Positions 23,398 to 36,379 of a DNA stretch of 64,000 bases are shown here, piece by piece; position 1 is the stretch's first letter; each line of letters opens with the position of its first letter. Source of the stretch: Acanthochromis polyacanthus (Eukaryota; Chordata; Actinopteri; Pomacentridae); the NCBI RefSeq assembly GCF_021347895.1, contig NC_067132.1, positions 28,861,757-28,925,756 of the forward strand, in the 5' to 3' direction. Both the position numbers and the translations under genes were made by a program. The notes beneath the pieces were generated by a model. The model was not told where the DNA came from. It searched no databases and worked only from the letters and a program-made list of their open reading frames with translations.

Positions 23398-26221
23398 AAC
23401 ATATCACCCCCTTCTTTAAACATTCAAGCTCTACACTGTTAGGTTTTAGAACCAGAAATACGTGGGGCTCTGCAGTAAATATAGGAAATCAGTGGTGGAT
23501 CACTGGGCCTACAGGACAGAACCAAAGCTTTGGCACCATGTTCTCTGCTCTAATGCTAACCATTGCTTCATAGCAGCAACCAAGTGTATAACTGGTAGGC
23601 AGGAGCTCCTTAACAAATGAAGATAAATTGAAAATAAATGGTAAATTACAACTGACAGATCAGATCCATCAAAGGGGTTCATTAAAGGAGCATATTTTGT
23701 ACTGTGTTCTGAGGGAAAGTAACAGTATTTACTCAGTACCGAATGCATGGCTGCACCCGAGCCAAGACAGGCGGTTGGTCCATATTTCTTTCTGACTCAG
23801 ACTTACTGCATCTGTGGAAACAGAGCTCATGTACGGAAAAGAAGCGTGTTTGACATTGTAGTCACCTGATAAGGCAGGTGCTTGAAAAGTAATCAGCTCT
23901 GTGTTAGCAAACATAAAACATTGTGGTGGTTTAGCTACCAATGGGCACCATGACAGAGACTTCTGTGGCAGGCAATGGTGTCCAACTACAGCTTAGTTTC
24001 TGAAGATGAGCTGAAGCATAGACAGACAGCATTCCTGTAACTGAGTGACTAATATAATCAAGCCAATTTTGTGGTCAAAAATGTCAGCATTTTAAAAAAA
24101 ATGTGGACTTCTGAGTTTTAACATCCACCGATCATTGATTGAATGCGGCTGATTATTGAGAAAATTCAGATCCAGGGTTTGAAATGCCATGCTGTGTAAT
24201 GTCAGAATCATGAATAAGGCCTACAATATGTTTAAAATCTCATTACAATCACAAACAGAAACACACACATGAATGTACAGTACATAATACTAAATGCCAC
24301 TGAAAGAGCAATTTTTCTTGCCTAAGAGGCTATAATTGGAGATTCAGTTTCACGCCATCATCTCTGTGACTGGCTGCTTTCAGCTGCACCAAATTAGCAT
24401 GGCATGTGATCCTCCCACAGTTTCCGTTAGCTGTCACTCTGTCAATCAGCCTGACATCCCTCAGTCGGAAGGAATACCCAGATGCCAATAGCGAACATCT
24501 GACCTAGTTGTACTGACGTAGAGAACAGAGCAACCTCTTAGCAATGTGGAGCTATCGGTTACAGCAGATGTGGGTTGTCAGAGGAGGGAGAAGGGAGAAG
24601 GAGTCCAAAACCCTGCGTGTGTGCCGAGCGCGAGTGCATGTGTGTGAGAACAAAGTGCTTGTCGGATGCAGTTAGAAGCTGGCTGGCTTGTCTGGGAGGG
24701 AACATCCATCAACAAAGCCTCTTCCTAACTGAGTGGAAACAACATGCTATCTCATAACTCCTCGCAGGAGCTGCACCGCTACAGTTTGCTGCTCAGAGTG
24801 GGGCACCTTTGTTCCCAAAATGTTTCTCCTTGAAGTGTAATTAGAGCAAAACAAGTTGCTCTGAATGACTAATGGAAATAGCCTTTTAATAGGAAAATCT
24901 CCCAAAAGCATTTAGAAAGTGTTAGTGGTGTACCTTGCACTCATGGGCGCATTCACGCTGCAAAATAAAACTGGTTTTAAAGACTGTTGCTTAAAAGTAT
25001 ACTTGGTTGCTGTTGATTAATAACCCACCTTTATTCTGTAGAACTACTCAAACACAAATTCAGTTTCTGACAGTTTTTCTTTTCAGATAAAGTGATCATT
25101 TTAGGATTAAGCAACAGTCGCAACTACCTTATTTCCTCATATGTAATTTGTTTCTCATTCAAACACAGGAGTGGCCAAGCATCCCTTGACTGATTTATAA
25201 CAACTGCAGCAAAACAAGTCGTTGTGATAACAGCGACTGAGAATCACGGCCCATTTTCTTCACAGTCACACACGGAGGGATTCGTCTTAAGAAGCAGAGA
25301 TAACAATTTCTCCACTGACGGAGCCTGAATAGACCACCGAGCCATATATAATGGAACGCTCACTGCGTCTTTGGGGATCGTCATCTGCAGTGTGTGAAAC
25401 AAAACGCCTTCTTCAGCAGTTATTTGTAATTCGAACACCACAGCACTGTAGACTCTCCACATATTAGTTTTTCTCCGACAAGAGAAAAAGTCAATTCTAT
25501 GCACACTTTCTTAGTTATTAAGCGCACTAAGTGGAATCTTGCATCCATTAGGGCTTAAATTATTAATTATGTAGTGCAAAAGGTGCTATGGCTCATGAAA
25601 AAACAGGATCCAAAATGTGCTACGTGGCCAAATGAGCATAAAGTTGAGGGTGTTGTTCACAGTTGTGCAAAGACTGAAAAAGCTGAGCTTGAAAGAGAAG
25701 TCTAAACCTGCCTTACTTGGTTGTGCTATCACACCCAGTCAGTTACTGTATAAAATGGATGTGAATACTGGACTGCCAGTTTTGGAAAATCGCAAAAATT
25801 GTCAAATGCAGCCTCATCAAAAACCTGATGACAGGAAGATATCGAGGAAGAGTGTTTGAGACGCTGATCGACCCATCAGGAAGCACTGCCTGGAGAATAC
25901 TGATGCCTCTGCAAACATATTGCTGCTGAATATGTGAAAAGTTTCCAAACCACAAGCATCCAACCCTCTGTAAAAGCTTCCCACAAGGTTTTAGCACCGA
26001 GTTAAACCGGAGCAAGTCGAGTATGTATCGGCATGAATTCTCTAGCAGGTCCTCAGGGCAAGTAACTCTCTGAAAAACCACAAATTATTATTTGCACGTC
26101 TAATTTTGTAGAGATTGTAGATCCCATCTGGTGAAAATCAAGTTGTTGATTCTTTTTTTTAACTTTTTTAACCTGTCCATATGGTGTCTTTTCAATATTA
26201 GAAGCCTTCCACAGTTATATA
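23398..26221. other. Intronic sequence, nothing recognised
   Basis: No exon, RNA gene or repeat family is recognised. The stretch 24340-24470 is repeat-free with several CAAT and homeodomain-like cores and could be tested for conservation. Open frames up to 112 codons have no signature. Confidence 0.45.
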
Positions 26222-26527
26222 CACTACTGGTCAAAAGTTTGGAGTTGTTTTTGAGAGAAAAGCTGTTTTTTTTTGCTTTTTTTATTTTTTTGCAATGAAG
26301 ATAACATTAAATGAATCAATGATGTTTAATGGAATATCTCCATAGGGGTACAGAGGAACATTTCCAGCAACCATCACTCCTGTGTTCTAATGCTACATTG
26401 TGTTAGCTAATGGTGTTGAAAGGCTCATTGATAATTAGAAAACCCTTGTGTAGTTAAGTGAGCACACGAATACAAGTGTGAGTTTTCATGGAAAACAAAA
26501 GATTGTCTGAATTTTTGAATGGTAGCG
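26222..26527 (-). mobile_element. TA-flanked MITE, core-bearing copy 2
   Basis: About 306 bp in reverse orientation, with TA at 26220-26221 and 26528-26529. The tips read CACTACTGGTCAAAAGTTTG and TTTTGAATGGTAGCG. The core (GGAATATCTCCATAGGGGTA, CATCACTCCTGTGTTCTAAT) is nearly identical to the other copies. Compared with copy 1, about 60 bp next to the core is missing. Confidence 0.85.
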
Positions 26528-26649
26528 TATATGTAACTAGTCTAAGGAACCAATCATGTCAATGTGCATCTTGGGCCTTTTTGTATCATTTATGTTCTGC
26601 AGAAACGGATTGTAGTTCCACCACATATTGTTGAATTACTTTAATATTA

Positions 26650-26925
26650 CACTACATTTCCATTGTGTAGCCCAGTTTTACAGCATTTGAACAGAGTTAA
26701 AAGTGAGCTGGTGTGCTTGAGCTGCAGCTAGTGGAGAGTAGATTTGCATATTCCAACGGAGTCGAAATTACATCAAAGTTAAATCTACTTCAGCCAGTTT
26801 GATGCTGATATGGATTATTTTCATGGAAGAAAAAATATAAATACATAATTTTCATTCACAGAGACAATATTTTAGAGGCCTAATGAATGTCCAGGGGAGA
26901 ATTTTAAATAAACAAGACACAACAT
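26650..26925 (+). repeat. Interspersed repeat D, copy 1
   Basis: The block starts with TTTTACAGCATTTGAACAG and continues with GAGCTGGTGTGCTTGAGCTG, GATTTGCATATTCCAA, GGATTATTTTCATGGAAGAA and TTTTAGAGGCCTAATGAATG. The same ordered motifs recur at 60250-60475, and part of them at 53515-53655. It is diverged, non-coding and of unassigned class. Confidence 0.55.
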
Positions 26926-28575
<1,650 letters not shown>

Positions 28576-30449
28576 CTACGGAAAGCGACAGAAAGGAGGG
28601 AAAGAAAGGGTCAGTCAGAAATCGGCGAATCAGATTCACAAAAGGTCGGCACGTGAGCGAAATGGAATGAACAACAGGTGGCGTGGAACGATAAAAAGTT
28701 AGGCAGGAAACATCTTTAAAGTGAGGAGGAATGAGAGGAGGTATAAATGGCAAACTCGTGAAAAGGAAAAAAAAAAAAGATGCCAGTCAAGGACGAACGT
28801 GAGGCAGAGTCGCAGCCTCTCGGTTCTCAAGGAGACACATAGCAGCAGCAGTAAGAGGAGGAGGTAGAGGAGGTAGAGGAGGAGGGGGAGAATTCCTAAT
28901 GAGCCGAGCATCAGCGGCCATCACGCGCAAACGAATGTGACAGATAAAAATGGAGTCCACGACACGTCGGTGAATTGCATGCTTGACAACAGCGCAGGGA
29001 GAAGCTTTGGGGTTGGCAAAATGACTCTGAGTTATGAGCAACCTTGAGGCTTTTTTCTCCCCCTTTCTTTTCCTTCTTTCCCTCCTCTGACCCACAAATC
29101 CAGAAACAAATGAACTTTAATGTGAATGAAATTTTAAAAGAACAGGTACGGGCCCCAGACGTCGAATCATGGCAGGATATGAAATGGGGAACAACAGATC
29201 GGAGCGCTAGCTTTAGGCTCCTTCTAAATCAAATAATGCGCAAAATAATGCGGAGTGCGTTTGTCGCGCGGTGATGTGCAGCAGGTGGTCGTGTTCAACA
29301 AAAAAAACAATATTAAATGAGCACAAAATTTACACAATATATTACAGTAACAAGTCAAGGCGGTTGAGTCAGCAGCTATGGATGAGTCTGGATGCCCTCC
29401 AAGCTTCCAGTCTATAGATGGAGGCACTCAGCTTTATCTCATTTAAGAACTAAAGTTCTGCACCTTAAAGTGAAATACTCACACCTGGTTTTGATGCCAT
29501 AATATTACAAAAACTAATTATTTCAAGCAGTTTTTCAGTTATTAGCGCTCTGTAGAAGTCTCTTACAAATAAAGCAAGTTTACGAAATGCAACTTGAGAA
29601 TCAACTGAATAATATAAATGTAAGAATACGATAAAAACTCCTGCAGATGCAACCACTGCAGAAATGGTGAAATCAGAGACAGACAAAGCCTTCCATTAGA
29701 TCTATTGGAAATCTTAAATTCTGTGTAAGCTAAAGCATGCCGGAGATGAAATTAAGGTACTTTAGCAAACAAAACACCCAGAGGGAAAAAGAAAAGCCCC
29801 ATGGCTCAATGTGCGACTTTTAAGACCAAGCAGGCCGGAAAGTTTCTCTCATCAGCGATCTGCCTCGCACAAAGATAAACCGGCACCAAAAAACTGCAAC
29901 CAAGTGGGACTCTGCAAAAAGGGTCCAAAGCCCAAGCTGTTAGCGAAGGATTAATAAGTTCTTAATTAGTTTATAGAGGATGAAAGAGTGAAGCAGAGCA
30001 AACGCTTCTGGGACCTGTGGCTGTGGCGCTAATGAATACATGCTAAGGCTTTAATGAAGCCGAATGGCTGAGCTATGAAGCAAGCCTTTTAGTGACCTCG
30101 TTCCCACCTTAATTGAAAAGAGACCAAGACATCATTAGACTGCAGATAAGAGCAATCAGGGCTATTTACCAAGCTGCCCATTACCCACAGTCATTAGAAG
30201 AAGGATATAGTTAGTTAGCAGTATGGCCACGAGGAAGGACACCTCAAGCAGAGACAAGAGGAACAAGAGGTGATGCTATCTACATGTGGTTGCATTTTAA
30301 TTGGGGATGTCGCCGTTGATCATTTCCATGTAACTGTGGTGTACTGAAGTCGTGATTATTGTAAATATCTGCTTAATTTTGCAGCCCTACATTCTTAGAA
30401 ATAACAGTTTGCATCGATTTCTTTGATTTATGATTATCACGTCTAATCA
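28576..30449. other. Intronic sequence with a purine-rich tract, no gene recognised
   Basis: A purine tract of AGGAGGT-type units lies at about 28848-28893. The frame in the opposite strand reading prolines and leucines is a consequence of it. The stretch 29930-30240 is repeat-free with cores such as TTCTTAATTAGTTTATAG and CACCTTAATTGAAAAG and is a candidate conserved element. No exon is recognised. Confidence 0.45.
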
Positions 30450-30817
30450 AACTACTGTTAAAAAGCTTGGGGTCACTTAGAAATGTCCTTATTTTTTGAA
30501 AGAAAAGCAGTTGTTTTCAATGAAGATACCTTTAAATTAAATTGAACAAGAGTTTTCTAATCATCAATTAGTCTTTTAACACCATTCAGAATGTAGCATT
30601 AGAACACAGGAGTGATGGTTGCTGGAAATGTTCCTCTGTACCCCTATGGAGATATTCCATTAAAAATCAGCCGTTTCTAGCTAGAATAGTCATTTATCAC
30701 ATTAACAATGTCTGGACTGTATGTCAGATTCATTTAGTGTTATCTTCACTGGAAAAAAAGCTTTTCTTTGAACACTAAGGACATTTCTAAGTGACCTCAA
30801 ACTTTTGAACGGTAGTG
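30450..30817 (+). mobile_element. TA-flanked MITE, core-bearing copy 3
   Basis: About 368 bp. The left tip is AACTACTGTTAAAAAGCTTG and the right tip TGACCTCAAACTTTTGAACG plus GTAGTG. The core is intact. Unlike copy 1, the left arm continues as CACTTAGAAATGTCC then GAAAGAAAAGCAG, which is the complement of the right arm. The two arms are therefore long inverted repeats in this copy. Confidence 0.85.
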
Positions 30818-31203
30818 TCTTTCGCGATCAGAAAGCACTTTTTGTTAAGCCTTTGAAGTCTAAGTTGACTCATCTTCATCTCATTTAACGTACATATTTT
30901 TATACAGCTTACAATGAAAGAATCAGATATTTGAAAACACACTTCCTTCTCTTTTGTGCATGCAGTTCAACCGCACGGTGTCACATTATCATGCAAACCT
31001 TGAAACTTTTCCAACTTAGTCATCCAACATTGAGAAAATTCAGAAAATGACAGTAACCCTGGGAGCCAGATTCCAGCTTTAATACTCCATGGCATAAATG
31101 CCAAAAATGACAGCTAACTTATAATCGCAAAACAGAAAAAACAAGCATAATCTGCACGTATCCATATGAGATGGTGACATCAAATCAATGGCACACTTTA
31201 TAC

Positions 31204-31528
31204 CGTCCATCCATCCATCATCGACACACTTCTCAATCCTCATTAGGGTCACAGGGGGCTGGAGTCTATCCCAGCTGACTTAGGGTGAAGGCAGAGGACA
31301 CCAGTCTATCAGAGCTACTTATAGAGGCAAGCAATCACACTCACATTCACACCTATGGACAATTTAGAGTTATCAATGTTTGTGGACCGTAGGAGGAAGC
31401 TGGAGAACCCGGAGAAAACTCACGCATGCACAGGGAGAACATGCCAACTCCATGAAGAAAGCTCCCAAGAAGGCCAGGATCTTCTCGCTGCAAGGCGAAA
31501 GTGCTAACCACCAATCCACTGTGCAGCT
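31204..31528 (-). mobile_element. tRNA-headed SINE, full length with target-site duplication
   Basis: A 325-bp insert lies between perfect direct repeats CACTTTATAC at 31194-31203 and 31529-31538. On the minus strand it starts AGCTGCACAGTGGATTGGTG, then GTTAGCAC, which is an A-box-like tRNA promoter region. It contains GAGAACATGC and GGGTTCTCC-type body motifs (seen inverted on the plus strand) and ends in a short (TGGA)n tail. It is the same family as 45143-45514. SINEs are non-coding and depend on a partner LINE. The microsatellite tail points to a LINE that does not need poly-A. Confidence 0.85.
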
Positions 31529-31538
31529 CACTTTATAC

Positions 31539-32858
31539 AGTCGACTTACAATAAATTATTGGAGGATAAAAATGAAGCAAAGGTTAAGAGAGCATAAAAG
31601 ACACTCGATGCTCTACTCAGAGACACTTGTGCCAAAGTATTCACCATTTACATTATATCCAACAGTTATACAGATAGATTTGGCAGACAAAAGGCTCTGT
31701 TCTGTGAGTTCTCTTGGCATTTGAGCAGAAACATAACTCCCGCTGGTTCAACATTACAGAACAAGCTGAGAAATGGTGAGACGACATTTAAAGTTGGATG
31801 CTGCTAGTCGGTTTGAAGCAGAAATGAGTCGATGACACTGCAGCGGCACGACATCGGTTCTCTGCCTCATCTAATGAAACTCAACTGACGTTAAGGCCGA
31901 TTAAGTGACAAAAATGATTGGAGCCAATTATTGCAATGAATAGATCTATAAACCTAAACAACAAATACGCCCAGGCATGAGTTCAGTTGTTTCTGAGGGA
32001 TCACTGCAGAGATCCACTGATAAAACTTGTTATGAGCTGACAGGCTAATGTGATTTATTTTGTATAATTCCGCGCTGAGCTGTCTCTCTGGAACAATCTA
32101 TTTTTTCAGCAGAAATTAAAATCCTATCAGAGATTATACGAGAGTGGCACGAAGCCCGATGCACATTGTTGTGGCAGTATGTGACACATTTATGGTACAG
32201 AAAATGGTGACGAAACTGAAGGAAAATTGCTCTATGGAGGACAACCACTCACAGGCAACAATGGGAATGTGAAAACTGTGTGCGATGCATGTGCTGTATG
32301 CAAATAGCCCTGCACTGTAGATAACGCAGTAAAGCCGGGTACAATTCCATCACAGCATCTTAAATTTAACAGTCTTATCTCCGTGTGAGTGAATGTGGGC
32401 TTTTTTTTTTCTTCAGAAAATCCAGACTGCAGGGCAACCTAAACTAAAGCAGATCTCTCGCCAGAAGGGGTACAGCATGACTCACAGTGTGTTGCAAAAA
32501 GTAGTAAAAGGAAAAGGGCACATCTAAACCTGCATGCAATTTTGTTATCTGTCATACAGGAATCGGCACAGCTGCTCGGCGAAGCATCAAATGTCACAGT
32601 GTATCTTAGACCGACAACTCCATTCCAGGTACAAAAAAAAAGTTTGTATTTTAAGTTCACTCAACCTTTGTGAACGTGGTGTGAAGGAAAACTTTATCAA
32701 AAAATTAGAGCCTTTTGGTCTTCACTGACATCTTGAAGAAGCAAGAAAAGTTCAACCGTCTGCAAATGTTTACCACTACTACTATAGAACAAGCTAAAAG
32801 CTAAACACTGGAGCAAATCTGCAAATCTGCAAACAGCACTTCCATACATACAGGCACA
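31539..32858. other. Intronic sequence, nothing recognised
   Basis: No exon, RNA gene or repeat family is recognised. A T10 run lies near 32401. Confidence 0.45.
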
Positions 32859-32935
32859 CACTACCGTTCAAAGGTTTGGGGTCACAATTAAATGTCGTCA
32901 TTTTTGAAAGAAAAGCAGTTTCAAATCATCATGTT
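32859..32935 (+). mobile_element. MITE tip fragment
   Basis: CACTACCGTTCAAAGGTTTG followed by GGGTCAC and TTTTTGAAAGAAAAGCAGTTT is a good left tip of the MITE family. The adjoining sequence from about 32940 to 33200 does not contain the core and no right tip was found. This is either a solo tip or a different, longer family sharing the same ends. Confidence 0.65.
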
Positions 32936-33824
32936 GAAAATTTCTCTGTATTTTCAGATTCCAATGTCAGTTTTTTTCCCCAGTATCAGGCCACCCTGCT
33001 TCCAACAGAAAGATGCAACACTGAATAGCTAAATGCATCTTAATCTATTGTGTGCTATTGATCGAGCAGTTGTGCTCCATGTGGCTGCTCAGAACTCTTG
33101 TAAATAGTTGTAGCCATGCTCTTGGAGAAACATTTGGAACACTGCTGCAGTTTTACACTCTCTGGGTTGAATCAACAGCAATGATGTCTGTGCAAGCTCT
33201 GCAGATTTAAACATGACAGATACTGAGGTCTGGAACACGGCAGGAACTTGTTTTTATTCGAGTTTGGACCTGGATCCAACCACGGCACCCTATACTTTTT
33301 TCTTTTTTTTTTTACTCTTTCTGTCATGTTTTGGTCACGCTTCAAGCCTTCCTGTCAGTGAATTCTCCTGCAGCCTCCCAACATTTTATTTATTTACTCT
33401 TCCTGCGAGCTCTGATGTCTGTCTCCTCGCTGTTCTCTTTATATCCCCCCTCTCTCTTTCCCCTTCTCCTTCCTCTGCCAGTCACTTGTAATCACCTCGC
33501 CATTGCTTAAGCACATAAGGTCTAGCCAATTAGTCCAATCATTATTATAATTACAGATCACAGAGGCCTGATCGGGAAGGTTAGGCAAGGTTTTCGGCCT
33601 GCGTCTGCACCCTTACTCAGACTGAATAAGTGATTATTCTCTCCGAGCCCAGGAATAGCAAAGAAGTGACATCAATTCTTGCTGAAGTTTCCGTCCTTTG
33701 TGGCTTAATCGTGTGTGGTTGAACTATTAGCGCCCCAGCCATGCATACGGTTTAATACATCGCTTTCTGACAGCTAGCTTTGCGATATTTTGTGTAGTTT
33801 CCAATGCTGGTATGTCCACACACA
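32936..33824. other. Intronic sequence, nothing recognised
   Basis: No exon is recognised. T-rich at about 33298-33315 and CT-rich at 33420-33480. The stretch 33480-33560 is repeat-free with AGCCAATTAGTCCAATC-type cores and could be conserved. A short CACA run precedes the next MITE. Confidence 0.4.
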
Positions 33825-34185
33825 CACAACCATTCAAAAGTTTGGGGTCAGCCAGACAATGTCACGTTTTCCATGAAAACTCACTTTTCTTCACAATATT
33901 TGCACAAGGGTTTTCTAATCATCAATGAGCCTTTCAGCACCATTAGCTAACACAATGTAGCATTAGAACACAGGAGTGATGGTTGCTGGAAATGTTCCTC
34001 TGTACCCCTATGGAGATGATCCATTAAAAATCAGCCGTTTACAGCTAGAATAGTCATTTACAACATTAACAATGCTTAAGCTGTATGCCTGATTAATTTA
34101 ATGTTATCTTCATTGAAGAAAAAAAATGCTTTTCTTTGAAAAATGAGGACATTTCTAAGTGACCCCAGACTTTGGACTGGTAGTG
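33825..34185 (+). mobile_element. TA-flanked MITE, core-bearing copy 4
   Basis: About 361 bp. The left tip reads CACAACCATTCAAAAGTTTG and the right tip GTGACCCCAGACTTTGGACT plus GGTAGTG, then TA. The core is intact (GCATTAGAACACAGGAGTG, GGTTGCTGGAAATGTTCC). Confidence 0.85.
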
Positions 34186-36379
34186 TATGTTATAGTTTCA
34201 TTGATGCTTTGGCAATATTGTACCGACTTCTATGCCAACAGGCAAACTGAACTTCAAAAAATGGTATATATTAAATTAATCATTCCAGAACCACTGGGGT
34301 GTTTTGTAGGGGAACAAAATTTCATAGAAACTACCAGAAATAATAGTTTAAAAAAAGGTGAAAAAATGACTTTTACTAGCGATGGCACACACCTAGAATT
34401 TGCATTCATCATACAGGCTTCATGGTGCTGATGTAAATGGTAATTAAAACTTGCTGTGGTACCTTATGGAGGGGTAACAATTTTCAAGACATCTCAGATG
34501 AAGAACAGAGGAGTTTTTTGCCTAAGTCATCCATCTCAAGTCAAAATATTTCCTTATGGCTACACATTTATGAATAAAATGACAATAACAATTATTTTGA
34601 CAAATATTCAGATCATGATTAGCCTATTCATCGATATTATTCATTGATTTTAGTGACAGAAAACAAATATTTTTGCCCTTTCACATTTAAACAAACAAAA
34701 GCACGGTGCCTTCATCAAAACAGAAATTGAAATAAGAACTCCAACAGGCACATTACACATAAAAAGTGTACCCAAAATACCTCATTAATGGATGCTATCA
34801 TTTATAGACGTTCCTCACACGTAGGCTACAGTAGAAGCAGCAAGTCAGATTTTCAAATGTCACATTTACCCAAGTTGAAACCAAGTGGTTGTTTGTAATT
34901 AATATTCAATCAATTGTGCAGCCATGCAACTGGCATTGCCTTTTCTTTTTGTAGCTAAATCTTCCTTTTCAGTGTTTGTCTCCTGTTCCTCGCTCATTTC
35001 GCTGAACACATGTGGAGGTCGTGTGTCAACAGACTCAGTGTCTTGTAATTAAAGTGAGAAAAAAAAGCTCCCTCAAAATAAGAAGTCAAATCAAAGAGTT
35101 CATTATGTTCTATCAGACAGACTTCTCTAGATTAGTCACGGAAAATGAACACAGCGAGGGCTTTCTTTTGGTACAAAACAGCAAAAAAATTAATAATAAG
35201 AAGAATTTGGCCGACTTCAATTACATTTCCTGTGATGTGACCAACGCACATCATGAAACTATATTTTCCAGCCATAGTTGGAATCAAGGCTTGCAGAGAG
35301 TGAGTCTGTCCATATTTTTAGTCCTGAAACTTAATGATTATTAACCAGGAAGCCAGGAGTTTCTGACACAAACAGTAATTTTCATCCACAGCAGAATCTC
35401 CGAAGAAGCCTTTTGATCATCTAAGGAACGTTATAAAAAAAAGTGATTCCTTCTATTTGTGTACAATGCAGCCACCTACATCTTGCGTCAGTCGTATCAC
35501 TCTGGTTCTCCTTGTTCATCGCCAAGTGGGCTTTAGAGAGCACCTTAAAAGCATCCTGAGAACTAGCTTCCTCCTGTTGATCCCTTCAAGTGTTTTTCAG
35601 CTCTCGCCGTCACAAGCGTTGCTGATTTTCAGTTCATTAGGAGCCTGCTTTTCATCCGGCATCCTTCTACTTCAGCGAACCAACAGATTTCTTGGGTCAC
35701 ACGGGCTCGATATCAACTTAAGATTCCCAAGAGCTCACTCTAAATCCTGCAACAGAACATGCAGCACCAACGGGGACAGAGCAGCCGGCCTGTATTTGAG
35801 TTGTTACAGCAAATCTGTCTTACTTTAAGAATACAGTCAAGACTTTTCTGCTTTGTCTTGACTTGCCGATGCACTACGAGAAAGTGCACAGTGAATACAA
35901 AAGGGAAAAGAATGTCAGGTCTGAAGAATAAAACCAAGATCTGACAAGAAGCAGGTCATTACAGTAGCTGTACGGCATGAGTCACTGGTCCGTTTATGCT
36001 AGCTTTATGGAAGCCACAGATGAAGGCTTGGCCCATCTCCCTGTGCTGCTTGAACAGCTCAAACTATCAAGCCTTGTGCATGTCTGGGCTGCATGGATTT
36101 CTCCCCGTGGACAAGAAAATGATGCCTCCAGCATTAGTGACCGTATAGATCATTAAATCTGTAGTTATAGCAGGCATCTTTTTATTTGAAGCCCTCCATG
36201 CTGCTGCATGTGTGTTTCAGCCTATTTTCTATACTTTAATGCTACTTTAATGCAATGTAATCTCTGACATCTCCACATACAGTGCAATAAGTTAATAGCA
36301 GTACCAAAATACCACTGCCTTTAAGTGTTCATATAAGATCCCTAATGACACAGTGAAAAATACAGCTGTTGGGGACCAT
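34186..36379. other. Intronic sequence, nothing recognised
   Basis: No exon or repeat family is recognised. Open frames of 90-123 codons at 34159-34431, 35012-35344 and 35457-35828 have no domain signature, no splice context and ordinary composition. They are treated as chance. Confidence 0.45.

Noticed and set aside
28787..29095. Minus-strand open frame with a proline-rich stretch upstream of the transmembrane exon, considered as an alternative DPP6 first exon
   Set aside because: The proline run comes from the (AGGAGGT)-type purine tract. The peptide does not match known DPP6 N-termini and no phase-0 donor was found.
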